This document shows positions 8,327-16,899 of a DNA stretch of 64,000 nucleotides, one piece after another. Below the pieces are notes generated by a model. It saw nothing but the letters and a program-made list of their open reading frames with translations. It had not been told where the DNA came from and did not search any database. The translations under genes and the position numbers were made by a program. This DNA is from Candidatus Nitrososphaera evergladensis SR1 (lineage in GTDB: Archaea; Thermoproteota; Nitrososphaeria; Nitrososphaerales; Nitrososphaeraceae), in contig NZ_CP007174.1 in the NCBI RefSeq assembly GCF_000730285.1, positions 372,001 to 436,000 on the forward strand. The letters are read 5' to 3'. Positions within the stretch are counted from its first letter, which is position 1; every line of letters starts with the position of its first letter.

Positions 8327-9100
8327 ATGTCTTTTTTCAACAAAAAGAAATCCGTTAGAGGCAGTAATGGCAGCGGTGGTTTCAGTCCAAGAAATGCAGC
8401 CATGCTCATTTTGGTAGTTGCTGCGTTCAGCTTGGTGATAGCACCAGCGGTAAGTAGTAGCATGGCAAGACCGGCAGCAGCGGCTTCCGCAGAACCTACA
8501 TTCCGAACACAACAAGCTCCGATTGCCACAGATGCTGTGGGCAACCTTAGCGGTAACGAGGGGGCAGCGGACAGTGGCAATAATACCGGTGGTGGCGGTA
8601 ACGAGAATGGTAATGCACAGTGTCCTCCGGGCTTTCAATGCCTTATCCGCGGAGACGTCGGTGCTACCAAACAATTTGCACTCGATATATCTGCTACGGG
8701 GAAGGTAAGTGGTTCCAACGCACTTGCAACGGCAAAAATAGAAGCCATAGTAGACATCGATACCAAGAAGGGCTCTATTTTGCGAGTACAAGAGAATTCA
8801 GTCTCTGGAAGCGCAGAGATCAAAGACAGGAATGGTAACACCGCTGCAACTTTGGATCTTAGCAACATCACATTCGACGTCAAGGGAGCAAAATTGACCG
8901 TCAATGCAGATTTCACAGACCAGGATGATGATAAAGGCAAATTCACTGCATCATTATTCGCCAAGGACAAGATAGACGCCAACAGTAGCACCGTAACGTT
9001 GAATAGCAAAAGTAACAGCCTGTCAATAAATTATAATACAGTGAACCAAAGATTCACGGCAACAGGCAACAGTGTAGAGGCTGAGCTCAGCTTAACATGA
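8327..9100 (+). CDS. Secreted protein of unknown function
   Basis: 257 aa from ATG 8327 (MSFFNKKKSVRG; the frame is open from 8303). A basic N-terminus and a hydrophobic segment (AAMLILVVAAFSLVIAPAVSSS) form a signal or anchor. A Gly/Asn-rich linker follows, with an isolated CPPGFQC pair. The C-terminal ~150 residues are beta-rich, with alternating T/S/N/D repeats (SILRVQENSVSGSAEIKDRNGNTAATLDLSNITFDVKGAKLTVNADF). No named family is recognised. It is probably exported to the cell surface. Confidence 0.7.
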   Translation: MSFFNKKKSVRGSNGSGGFSPRNAAMLILVVAAFSLVIAPAVSSSMARPAAAASAEPTFRTQQAPIATDAVGNLSGNEGAADSGNNTGGGGNENGNAQCPPGFQCLIRGDVGATKQFALDISATGKVSGSNALATAKIEAIVDIDTKKGSILRVQENSVSGSAEIKDRNGNTAATLDLSNITFDVKGAKLTVNADFTDQDDDKGKFTASLFAKDKIDANSSTVTLNSKSNSLSINYNTVNQRFTATGNSVEAELSLT

Positions 9101-9291
9101 GATAGCGTGTGTGTAAGGTAGAGGATGATGAATCCGAAAAGAAAAGGAGATGTAGAGTAGTAGCATTATCTGACGCCGATGATCAGAGGAGAATTGCTGA
9201 CAACACCAATTTCACCCTTCTCTCCTTTTCTTTATGTCACATTCCCTAGCGCTCTATTCCGTGGATAGAGACTCTGGGGACGGGCATTTAT

Positions 9292-9867
9292 TTAGAGGGT
9301 GAATTCTTTGCCGTACGCATCACGGAATCTCATGAACAGAATGGCGCATTCGCGTCTGTCAAATGAGTATCTTTCGCCATCAATCTCTCGAGTTACCTCG
9401 TGGCTCCCGAGAGTGTTGCCGCAGAATGAGCAGGACCTACTTCCCGTCATCGTCTTGGCCTTCGTAACTGCATTCTTGGGTAGATGCTTGCCCAAATTGC
9501 CTTCCGCAAGGTTCTGTTCGCGGGAGAATGCAAGTAGCCTTTCGAGAGCCTCCTCCGATGTGTCGGACGGTCCCCCACCAGTTTGCTCAAGGAGTTTGTT
9601 GAAACTCCTGCCAACGTTTGTTATGGCGATGATGGAGCTGTCAGAATCCTTTGAATCGATCCATCTGAGCGTCTTTAGTAATCTTAGGTATCTTATGAGC
9701 GCGGAATAGTTCAAACGCGCCCTCCCCGCAAGCACCGTTCTCTTCATGTCTCCCTCATCCGAGAGAATTGAGAGTATCCTGGTTATGACATCCACGGAGA
9801 ACGAGTCATCCTTCAAAAGTTGTACCACCTGATTAGTAGCAGTTGTGACTCTATAAAGCTGGCCCAC
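9292..9867 (-). CDS. Winged-helix protein with C-terminal zinc-finger-like domain
   Basis: 191 aa. Residues ~15-90 are a winged helix of the type common in Nitrososphaerota (ITRILSILSDEGDMKRTVLAGRARLNYSALIRYLRLLKTLRWID). Residues ~140-190 are a Cys module: CSFCGNTLGSHEVTREIDGERYSFDRRECAILFMRFRDAYGKEF. The same C-terminal module is found alone in the 67-aa protein at 11002. It is probably a DNA-binding regulator; the Cys module may bind metal or sense redox. A TATA-like TTATTTAAG lies just upstream of the start. Confidence 0.75.
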   Translation of the reverse strand: MGQLYRVTTATNQVVQLLKDDSFSVDVITRILSILSDEGDMKRTVLAGRARLNYSALIRYLRLLKTLRWIDSKDSDSSIIAITNVGRSFNKLLEQTGGGPSDTSEEALERLLAFSREQNLAEGNLGKHLPKNAVTKAKTMTGSRSCSFCGNTLGSHEVTREIDGERYSFDRRECAILFMRFRDAYGKEFTL

Positions 9868-10161
9868 TTATTTAAGAAATATCTTTTGTCGGGGTGTGTG
9901 TATAGACACGCACGTTCTTCTTTAATATCGAGTCTAGAAAGGAAGGCCTCAAAAGAACACTGAGCCATTGATACTTATCCTTGCGTCCGTATTTAGCGCT
10001 GAGCACCGCCTAAATAATCTGATGCCAAAGTTAGTAGTAGTATATGTTGTTGTGGGCAAAAGTTGACATTTGTGGGGATCTGGAAAAACGAACCCTAGGA
10101 CACTATGGAAAAAGAAGAAAACGCAACATAATTTTCGCAAGGGAGGAGGCATCCTGTATCT

Positions 10162-10839
10162 TTGACTAGCGGGTTGAGATTTGAGTCCTCTGAAACGTGT
10201 GCTATCATGATGGTTGACATGGTAAATTCTACGCGGACCGCTTGTCAGCTCGGTAATTCGTCCAAACTGAGGCTCTTTTACGAGATTTTCATCAACACCA
10301 TGTCACGTATCGCAACACGTCTTGATGCTAGAGTCGTCAAGAATGGCGGCGACAGCATTATCTGCTATTTTCCTGGAACTAGGGATTGCGTGGACAAATC
10401 CTGCTTGTTGCCGGTACTAACTTGCGGTCTGGAAATGATAAATGCGCGTATGGCTCTAAATTATGGCCTCCAGTCCATAGGCTTGCCTGCGGTGAGTTAT
10501 CGTATCAGCGCTGATTATGGGAGGCACGAAGTTGCAAAAGACCCCTACTCTGACACTATCGATCTATTCGGGCCGACAATGAGTCTTTGTGCAAAAATAA
10601 ACTCGCTATCGCCTGCAAATAGCCTGGTGATTGGAGAAGACCTTTACGAGATCGTGAAAACATTTTCAGATTTCACTATTACCAAGTGCGGTGAATACCG
10701 GCTTGACGAATTCAGGAGTTACCTTCTATACGTTGTTTCAAAAGGATCCAGCAAAGAAGATGACAATGACGTTCTAACAGGCCGGCGAGACTGCATAATA
10801 GAAGAGAGGACGCAAGACAAAGAAGTATTACATCTCTGA
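10162..10839 (+). CDS. Class III adenylate/guanylate cyclase-like protein
   Basis: 225 aa, one cyclase homology domain. The first metal-binding Asp region is MMVDMVNSTRTA, and the second is VVKNGGDSIICYF, both in the expected spacing. A later DLFGPTMSLCAKINSLSPANSLVIGEDLYE segment matches the family's end region. The start is a TTG preceded by GGGAGGAGG at 10141-10149. The C-terminal tail is charged. Substrate (ATP or GTP) is unknown. There is no sensor domain, so it may act as a partner of another protein. A second cyclase lies at 19041. Confidence 0.75.
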   Translation: MTSGLRFESSETCAIMMVDMVNSTRTACQLGNSSKLRLFYEIFINTMSRIATRLDARVVKNGGDSIICYFPGTRDCVDKSCLLPVLTCGLEMINARMALNYGLQSIGLPAVSYRISADYGRHEVAKDPYSDTIDLFGPTMSLCAKINSLSPANSLVIGEDLYEIVKTFSDFTITKCGEYRLDEFRSYLLYVVSKGSSKEDDNDVLTGRRDCIIEERTQDKEVLHL

Positions 10840-11001
10840 CACCATGATTGATTGCCTGCTCTGCTTTTCCAGTCGAAAAAATATGATGCGGCGAATTCTG
10901 ATGGATGATAATGGCAGTGGTAGTAGCAGTAGCGTCGCCAGCGCTATTTCTGCTGTCGGAGCAAGCCTCCGCAAAGTATACTACTTGCGGGTTACTACAA
11001 A

Positions 11002-11205
11002 ATGACGGCCAAAAGGGAGGACGCGAGAGAGATAAGTCATTGCGTACTGTGTGGACGGCCCATAGCTGGAAATGAATTTGTGGAAACAATCGATAGCATG
11101 AATTATAGCTTTGATACAAAAACATGCATCATAACATTCAAGAAGCTGCACTCTGTGTATGGAAGCGAATTCATGACTGATTTTGTAAACCAGGGGTTTC
11201 GTTAA
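11002..11205 (+). CDS. Small Cys-module protein, paralogue of 9292 C-terminus
   Basis: 67 aa. The sequence CVLCGRPIAGNEFVETIDSMNYSFDTKTCIITFKKLHSVYGSEF aligns with the C-terminal 50 residues of the winged-helix protein at 9292-9867: CxxCG, a YSFD element, a third Cys, and (V/A)YGxEF. It lacks the DNA-binding part. An AAGTATACT box near 10974 suggests an own promoter with a short leader. It could be a stand-alone metal module that pairs with the regulator, or a remnant of a longer gene. Confidence 0.6.
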   Translation: MTAKREDAREISHCVLCGRPIAGNEFVETIDSMNYSFDTKTCIITFKKLHSVYGSEFMTDFVNQGFR

Positions 11206-12098
11206 TCACTTTTGATTTGCTGCGACATTGCCAGCTTTTCAAGCTGTTTTGCAAATGGATGTTCAGGATGCTCAAGAACTGTCAGGAACTCTTTTCTGCT
11301 AAACTGTATGTCGCAATAGCACGGGACGGCAGAAATCAAATCCATGCCAACCTGTTCGGATAAGGTTTTCCCTATCTCTTGCTCGTCTGTAACTGGCAGG
11401 GAAGAAATCATCCTCGTCATCTCTTGTTTGTCGTGGTGGATATGTAAATGAGGAGCTTGCGACGACTCGGGTACGCAGTAGCCTGCCACCCTGTTCAACA
11501 GGAGATATGACTTGGCACCAAACCTCGTAAACGAATTGTAAAGGTCTGTAGCCATCTTTCTTGTCCCTTCGATGTCGAGATCTCCAAATTTTAGCGTCAG
11601 GAAAATTGCGTCAGCCAACGCCAGCGCGTTTATCGACCAGTACCTTACCCCCGGGCTGGTGTCGACAATTATGTAGTCACAATCATACCTGTCAATTATC
11701 TCTTCTCTAACCTGTATAAATTTACGAAGGAATTCAATTTTATCATTTTTCTGCTTGCCGATGCCTCCTTCCATCTTGTAGATCTCTTCCTTCTGTGGAT
11801 TGGAAAATCCCACCCAGAGTTTTCCAGTCTTCTTGCCTGGATCTGCAACAAGCTTGCTCACCGTAGATGATATGTCGACCATTACCTCAGACAGCTTTGC
11901 ATTGCCCGATAGTAGGTCGTTGAGCCACGTTTCAGGATAATAATCAAAATAAACCTGCAGGCTTGGAGCGTATACATCCAGATCAAGCAGTGTGACATTG
12001 TAGCCTTCACTGGCAAGTTTGGCTGCAAGGTTGGCAGCCAGGGTAGTCTTGCCCGTGCCTCCTTTGTACGAGTGGAAGGCTATGGACCTTGTTGTCAT
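11202..12098 (-). CDS. ParA/MinD-type ATPase
   Basis: 298 aa. The deviant Walker A motif HSYKGGTGKTTLAANLAA is at residues ~9-26. The A' strand NVTLLDLDVYAPSLQVYF follows, and the Walker B region is CDYIIVDTSPGVRYWS. It belongs to the P-loop family that partitions DNA or positions complexes. No parB gene is adjacent; the nearest ParB-like gene is at 40386. The C-terminus contains CYCDIQFSRKEF. It ends convergently against the small Cys protein, with 4 nt of overlap. Confidence 0.85.
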   Translation of the reverse strand: MTTRSIAFHSYKGGTGKTTLAANLAAKLASEGYNVTLLDLDVYAPSLQVYFDYYPETWLNDLLSGNAKLSEVMVDISSTVSKLVADPGKKTGKLWVGFSNPQKEEIYKMEGGIGKQKNDKIEFLRKFIQVREEIIDRYDCDYIIVDTSPGVRYWSINALALADAIFLTLKFGDLDIEGTRKMATDLYNSFTRFGAKSYLLLNRVAGYCVPESSQAPHLHIHHDKQEMTRMISSLPVTDEQEIGKTLSEQVGMDLISAVPCYCDIQFSRKEFLTVLEHPEHPFAKQLEKLAMSQQIKSD

Positions 12099-12346
12099 AA
12101 TATCTCAATAATCGAAGGAAACTATAAAAGATAATGACTGAGGATTTTCCGAATCTGAGGGGGTTAACCAACAAGTCTCCTAAACCAGGCAGGAATGTAA
12201 AAGAAAATATCCGTACACTCTAAGCTCTCACTTACCACTCTGTAATAATCATCCTTTATCGCTTCTGCCTTTATAGTTGCGATGTCATAGTCAAGAAATC
12301 ATTTCTGGCATTCTAGGTTTGTCGTTCCTGAAAACTACTCTGAATG

Positions 12347-12412
12347 GGCTCTGTTAACTTGCCGTCAGCAAGGCATATGTCTCATATACCATGAGCAAAC
12401 GACAACAGTACC
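12347..12412. repeat. IS6-like end / inverted-repeat element, copy A
   Basis: GGCTCTGTTAACTTGCCGT, then ~27 bases including GGCATATGTCTCATATACCATGAG, then AAACGACAACAGTACC. It is similar over its whole length to copy B at 16900-16972. In this copy the right arm has lost the AGTTA core and runs into the Fic coding start. GGCTCTGTT is a common outer end of IS6/IS240-type elements, so it may be an IS remnant; that link is by memory of the consensus only. Confidence 0.5.
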
Positions 12413-13287
12413 TTAGAAAGCTATATCAGGTAAGCCATGAAAGGATCTCCGTTAGGCCGAAGGATTTCAAGAAGAAAATGAATGAACTCGATGGGAGTGA
12501 AAGTAGCATCTTGGAATATGATGGCTTGTTGGGGAAGATAAAGGATGGCTACTCCCAATGGAAAGCATCGTTGTCCTCATCACAATGGGAAAAAGAAACG
12601 CAATCATTCTCCGTCAGGTTTGCATTTGATACGAATAAAACACAACGAGAGTTATCGTTAGCGGCAACCAAGAGACTTCTCCGAGAAGGAAAAGCTCCAA
12701 AAGGCAGACCCTTCTGGCAATGGGGAATCACGCCACTGCAAGACCTCGGTGAAGCTGAAGCGCAATTAGAACTGTTCACCGAGATCCTTAGATCTAAGAA
12801 TGATTTATCGCTACAGACAATTTTGCGATGGCACGATAAGATATTCAGCGCGACCAAGCCTAGCATTGCGGGCAAGATAAGAAAACACCAATCAACGATC
12901 TCTGGCAGCAGATTCACGCCACCATCTCCACTAGAATTATCGGCATTGATGAGAGATTTGTTTGCATGGTACAAGACAAGCAAAGGAAAGATTCATCCCG
13001 TAGAGCTGGCCGCGCTGATGCATCTCAAATTAGTATCCGCTCATCCGTTTGTTGATGGCAACGGCAGGATTGCGAGGCTAGCAATGAATTTTATCCTTTT
13101 TCGAAACGGTTATCCAATGTTCAAAATCCCATATGAATGGGTGGATGGATACTATAGGGCAATCGAAGAATCGCAAGTCAACAATTGCCAAGAAGCTTTT
13201 CTAGCATGGTTTGCCAGAGCATATGTTATTGTCAATGCCAGATATAGTACCTCCGAACTACCCAAGCGGTCCCAAAAACAAAAATGA
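12391..13287 (+). CDS. Fic family protein
   Basis: 298 aa. The Fic motif HPFVDGNGRIAR (residues ~227-238) is complete, including the catalytic His, so AMP or NMP transfer to a target hydroxyl is expected. The upstream helical region has the usual KIRKHQSTISGSRFTPPSP loop. Where many Fic proteins carry an inhibitory S/TxxxEG/N helix before LTL, this one reads TNKTQRELSL, so the inhibitory Glu seems to be Gln. The ATG lies inside inverted-repeat copy A, suggesting arrival with a mobile element. It may act as a toxin or a host-protein modifier. No antitoxin gene is evident next to it. Confidence 0.85.
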   Translation: MSKRQQYLRKLYQVSHERISVRPKDFKKKMNELDGSESSILEYDGLLGKIKDGYSQWKASLSSSQWEKETQSFSVRFAFDTNKTQRELSLAATKRLLREGKAPKGRPFWQWGITPLQDLGEAEAQLELFTEILRSKNDLSLQTILRWHDKIFSATKPSIAGKIRKHQSTISGSRFTPPSPLELSALMRDLFAWYKTSKGKIHPVELAALMHLKLVSAHPFVDGNGRIARLAMNFILFRNGYPMFKIPYEWVDGYYRAIEESQVNNCQEAFLAWFARAYVIVNARYSTSELPKRSQKQK

Positions 13288-13472
13288 TTCTTCTTTGATA
13301 TTATCATTTTTTTATTCCGAGAAAGGCTTTCTCAAGCAATATGAATATCGACAGGAGTTACCTTGACCAACATAATAATTCAGCAAAATTAGGAACTGGA
13401 ACAGAGGCTTGACTTTCCTAGATTGTGTTGTTGTCCAAGCACACTAATCGTATATGTATCTCGAATTAATGG

Positions 13473-14186
13473 TTATGGGTTCCAAATATCATGGAATTTG
13501 CCTGCGGAGTACAACGCGTTCGACGTCACCCATTTTTGATGCTCTGATGTCAGCGGCAATTCGTCCAGCAAATCGTTAAGGTCGTCGCGATGTTGCTGGT
13601 CTAGCTCCGAGTGTTTGATTATTGTCCTAAATGCCTCTTCAGGATAATCAGTTATTTTTCTAACTAACTGGATCCACTCTGATGATGGTGGGTTCCCTTC
13701 CAAAAATGCAATATATCCTAGCAAGCTTACGGGATGCCAATGATTTATCCAGTAATACTGGGATCCAACAAGCTCGGCAACTACTTGAGACGGCACCCTT
13801 TCTAAACATTCACGACGGGGGACGCCAATGACCTCGAGATCTTGTATCAGCCATTCATCATGTCCTGTTTCCTCCTTGATATGCCTCTCAAAGTAACTCG
13901 CGAGGCTAGTGAGTAGTAGCGGGTTCTTTTCATCAGCCAGCAGCACTGTGCATCTATGACGAGCAACTTCCATAAGAGGAACGCTGGCTCTGATAATCGA
14001 ATGCGCCTTAATCAGATAATCCTTGAACCAGGCGCGGGCGTTCTCAATTGACATTGAAGAAGAAGCGAACTGATTGCTTCTTCCATCACGCATCAGCGCA
14101 AGCTTGATTCTGAGCTTGCTACCAAATTGTTCGGCAGAATTATCAGTTCTTTGCGAGTAAACCATCTTTTTACTGCTCACTCCCAC
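13473..14186 (-). CDS. Heme-oxygenase-like iron enzyme (TenA/PqqC-like fold)
   Basis: 237 aa, all-helical. Candidate metal ligands are spread as in heme-oxygenase-like diiron enzymes: ASYFERHIKEETGHDEWLIQDLEVIGV (E, H, E, H) and later TIIKHSELDQQHRDDLNDLLDELP (H, D/E, H). The middle has SQYYWINHWHPVSLLGYIAFLEG, typical of the family. Members oxidise or cleave small substrates or peptide side chains. It is the third gene of a leftward string: NHLP-like peptide, 10-TM protein (19-nt gap), this enzyme (25-nt gap). This suggests it modifies the peptide or a related product; that is inference. Confidence 0.75.
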   Translation of the reverse strand: MGVSSKKMVYSQRTDNSAEQFGSKLRIKLALMRDGRSNQFASSSMSIENARAWFKDYLIKAHSIIRASVPLMEVARHRCTVLLADEKNPLLLTSLASYFERHIKEETGHDEWLIQDLEVIGVPRRECLERVPSQVVAELVGSQYYWINHWHPVSLLGYIAFLEGNPPSSEWIQLVRKITDYPEEAFRTIIKHSELDQQHRDDLNDLLDELPLTSEHQKWVTSNALYSAGKFHDIWNP

Positions 14187-14211
14187 CTGAAAATCCGGAT
14201 TCTGCCGTGAT

Positions 14212-15597
14212 TCAGCGTGCCCTCCTTTGTCTAATTTTTTCTATTTCTCCAGCTACTTCATTGACATAATCCTTCATATCATTCTCAGGGATGGAGGCAT
14301 CGATGCCTGTCTCTTGCCACACAGTCTGATTGTGTTTCTTTACGATTTCAGTCGTTACTCTTTCCACTTCATGGTTTAGGTCGGCTAATCCTATGTTGTC
14401 GAGAAGTTTGGATTCATCGAGCAGAGATTTCCGAATGGTCTGGCGCAGTCTTATATCGCCCGCTATTGTGATTGCGCAAGAGTAGATGCCAGAGAAGAAC
14501 AGGTAAGTGCCATAGCACAAGAATGAAACCGAAATAATTCCAAACGGCAGATATGATCCGCCGGATGGGTTGGCAAAAAATGCAACAAAAAGAATCGTAA
14601 CGCCTTTCGCGGAAAGAAGAAGATATCCGCTTAATCTAGATTGGGTAATCCCTCTATGATGCTTTGATATTTTTATAAATGCAAAGCCTAGCAAGAAGCC
14701 TTCTGACAAAATCCCGCCGAAGGCGATCATAGTGTATACAATTACGTTCGGGTCAAACACCGTAGTGACTGAAGACTGAAAAATTAGGAAGAATGTTACA
14801 CCTATTATAATGCTCACAAGCGGCAGAGAGATCATCAGCCAGTACTTTCTGGGTCCAAATGAATTTGCATAATGCCTTAACATCACAGCAGTCGCAGCCC
14901 AGATAATAAACGATAGTGGAATGACTAGCCAGTTTACGACGGAAAGAATCACATACAATCCTGTAAGGTCGACTGGATTTGCCTGAAAGGGCTTTGTTTC
15001 TGATGAATGGGAACTAACCGAGAAAGATGATGTCTGAGTCATGATAACAATTTGGGGAACAATCCCCAACGCCAATACGCTTGCAATTAACGCAGAAGAA
15101 ACGAAATATAGCAACACGAGTAAATTCCGCCTTACTCTGTACCACTGGATGAGCTTATAGGACATCAAGAGCATGAATCCTATGGATGCTGCCCAACTCA
15201 TCCCCGTTAGTGTTATCATTATGTAAGTATAGTATTGTGATGTAAAGATCATTTGCAATGTAATTACAATCAACAGAGCAAGGATGGAATATTGAATGAA
15301 GGGCATAATGCGCGATGCGAAATTGAGTATATTGTTGGAACTGAATTCAGATCTTATCTTTCTTGTGTCAGAAAGGACGAGCCTTCCTCCAAAAATGACT
15401 GCAAGAATCGCAATCGCAGAAAACAAAGTAACTCTCGCTGACTCGGAAAACGACTGATTGACGAAGGTAGACAGGTCACTTAGAAGCGAATCCATCAGCA
15501 AGACAGCTATAAAAACGACCGCCAGAATAGAATGAACGGAAGAATTACCCTGTGATCCAGATAAACTCCGGGTCGCAGAGAATTTCTCTGGATTCAT
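14212..15597 (-). CDS. Integral membrane protein, about ten TM segments
   Basis: 461 aa from ATG 15597 (MNPEKFSATRS); the frame is open to 15693 but overlaps the peptide gene there. About ten hydrophobic segments are visible, e.g. SILAVVFIAVLLMDSLL, VTLFSAIAILAVIFGGRLV, YSILALLIVITLQMIF, LLVLLYFVSSALIASVLALGIV, WLMISLPLVSIIIGVTFFLIF and LPFGIISVSFLCYGTYLFF. It ends in a ~85-residue charged cytoplasmic tail. No ABC, MFS or peptidase motif is recognised. Its place between the NHLP-like peptide and the iron enzyme suggests export or sensing of a product, which is inference. Confidence 0.75.
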   Translation of the reverse strand: MNPEKFSATRSLSGSQGNSSVHSILAVVFIAVLLMDSLLSDLSTFVNQSFSESARVTLFSAIAILAVIFGGRLVLSDTRKIRSEFSSNNILNFASRIMPFIQYSILALLIVITLQMIFTSQYYTYIMITLTGMSWAASIGFMLLMSYKLIQWYRVRRNLLVLLYFVSSALIASVLALGIVPQIVIMTQTSSFSVSSHSSETKPFQANPVDLTGLYVILSVVNWLVIPLSFIIWAATAVMLRHYANSFGPRKYWLMISLPLVSIIIGVTFFLIFQSSVTTVFDPNVIVYTMIAFGGILSEGFLLGFAFIKISKHHRGITQSRLSGYLLLSAKGVTILFVAFFANPSGGSYLPFGIISVSFLCYGTYLFFSGIYSCAITIAGDIRLRQTIRKSLLDESKLLDNIGLADLNHEVERVTTEIVKKHNQTVWQETGIDASIPENDMKDYVNEVAGEIEKIRQRRAR

Positions 15598-15616
15598 AAT
15601 TTTTTTGCCTAAACCA

Positions 15617-15895
15617 TTAGTAGTAAGAGACAGGCTCCGGTATCCAGCAATGAACAGACCGCATCTTTTCTCGGAATTTTGCCACGGCCTCAAGTTCTTC
15701 CATTGTAGCCGCAGATACTACCTTTTTGGCGTGTTCAGATAGATTGGTATAATTGAATCCAAATTTGTCTTGATGACGATCGATAGCTTGCGCAGGGTTT
15801 TCCACAAATTCTTTTCTAAATGTCGGATTGTTCCACGCTTGGATGTACACTAACCAGATCTTCTCCTTCTCTGCATCAGTTATTAATTCGGCCAT
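15617..15895 (-). CDS. NHLP/LigA-like small protein, possible RiPP precursor
   Basis: 92 aa. Residues ~8-40 (KEKIWLVYIQAWNNPTFRKEFVENPAQAIDRH) match the helix-turn pattern A-W-x-x-P-x-F-x-x-x-x-x-x-x-P-x-x-A-I of nitrile-hydratase-like leader peptides and of LigA-type domains. A second helix (NLSEHAKKVVSAATMEELEAVAKFREKM) follows, then a short odd tail SVHCWIPEPVSYY with one Cys, one Trp and two Tyr, as a modified core peptide might have. It is the first gene of the leftward three-gene string. A TTTATTTAAG box lies upstream at ~15917-15926. It could instead be a plain LigA-fold subunit. Confidence 0.6.
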   Translation of the reverse strand: MAELITDAEKEKIWLVYIQAWNNPTFRKEFVENPAQAIDRHQDKFGFNYTNLSEHAKKVVSAATMEELEAVAKFREKMRSVHCWIPEPVSYY

Positions 15896-15927
15896 TCAGA
15901 ATGTGATGTCAATAACTTTTATTTAAG

Positions 15928-16025
15928 TATAGTAAATGCAAGGTAGTGAATATAATTAGAGTATTTGAATGTAGAAAATGCATAATAGGTAATATAATTA
16001 CAGTATTTAGGTGTAGAAAATGCAA
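15928..16025. repeat. About 2.5 copies of a 42-bp direct repeat in a divergent promoter
   Basis: AATATAATTA(G/C)AGTATTT begins at 15949 and again at 15991 (period 42). Each copy is followed by TGTAGAAAATGCA, and a weaker third AATGCAAGGTAG lies at ~15935. The repeats fill the space between the NHLP-like peptide gene and the methyltransferase gene. Tandem regulator sites are one reading; a short minisatellite is another. Confidence 0.65.
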
Positions 16026-16206
16026 AATTATCTCAGAGGTGTTTGGGTCTCTCTCTCTTCCTCTAATAATAGTAATAGTGATAGTAATGAGATCCCAAAA
16101 TTGATTGTGGATTAATCTGAATCCGGAAGAGCAAGCTTTATGGTCTGCTTCCAAGCAGTACAAAGTAATTACTTGTCTTGGCTTCTGCCGGAGGTAAGGA
16201 ACGTTA

Positions 16207-16860
16207 GTGGGAATCGAGAGCTCTGATATGCCTGGCAATATTTCTTCTTCTGAAAACAGTCGCTTTTTTCCAGATTGGGATTGGGAAGAACTTTACTCGT
16301 ATGGACCTCGAGTGAAGCGGCTGCCATGGTTCACCGAGCACCTTGATGCCGATCTAAAAAATGAACTGAACATTCGCAAGATTTCAAGTGGGAAATTTTT
16401 GGACATTGGGACTGGCGTGGGTTCACATGCAATAGAGCTATCCAAGCTTGGTTTTGAAGTGACTGCTACAGATATTTCTCAAAATGCAATTGATCGTGCG
16501 AGAGCTCTTTCCAAGGATGTAACATTCTTCGTTGACGATATCATTCATTCCCGACTTTCCGAAGAGGGTTATGTGTTTGACTATGCCTTTGACAGGGGAT
16601 GTTTTCACACCTTGGATCCAAAATATAGATCGCAGTATGTTACCCAAGTAAAGAAATTGATTGTTAGCGAGGGTCTATTTTTTCTAAAAACATTTAGCAC
16701 AAAGCAGCCCCAAGGTCCCGGCCCACACAGGTTCTCTACTGACATGATGGCAAAATATTTTGGAGATCACTTCAAGATACTGAAGTCGATAGAAACCGTG
16801 TATGAGGGAACTCTGCGCGTATTGCCCAAGGCACTTTTCACAGTTATGGCCAAGATGTAG
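16207..16860 (+). CDS. Class I SAM-dependent methyltransferase (TehB/TPMT-like)
   Basis: 217 aa from GTG 16207 with GGAGG at 16190-16194; ATG 16228 is an alternative. Motif I is GKFLDIGTGVGSHAIELSKLG, motif II is FEVTATDISQNAIDRAR, and the later FDYAFDRGCFHTLDP is typical of the TehB / thiopurine methyltransferase-like branch. The C-terminus GPHRFSTDMMAKYFGDHFKI fits too. The substrate is a small molecule or a peptide. It is transcribed away from the NHLP-like peptide operon across the 42-bp repeats, so it may share regulation and modify the same product. Confidence 0.85.
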   Translation: MGIESSDMPGNISSSENSRFFPDWDWEELYSYGPRVKRLPWFTEHLDADLKNELNIRKISSGKFLDIGTGVGSHAIELSKLGFEVTATDISQNAIDRARALSKDVTFFVDDIIHSRLSEEGYVFDYAFDRGCFHTLDPKYRSQYVTQVKKLIVSEGLFFLKTFSTKQPQGPGPHRFSTDMMAKYFGDHFKILKSIETVYEGTLRVLPKALFTVMAKM

Positions 16861-16899
16861 CAGAATAGTAATACCACGAAGACTACCCTGACTCTATAT

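Noticed and set aside
11202-12098. ParA with 40386 ParB as one partition pair
   Set aside because: The genes are ~28 kb apart in different contexts, and no parS-like repeats were seen next to either.
15909-16238. 109-aa leftward frame with repeated HFLHxNT
   Set aside because: The repeated peptide comes from the 42-bp promoter repeats; it overlaps the methyltransferase start.
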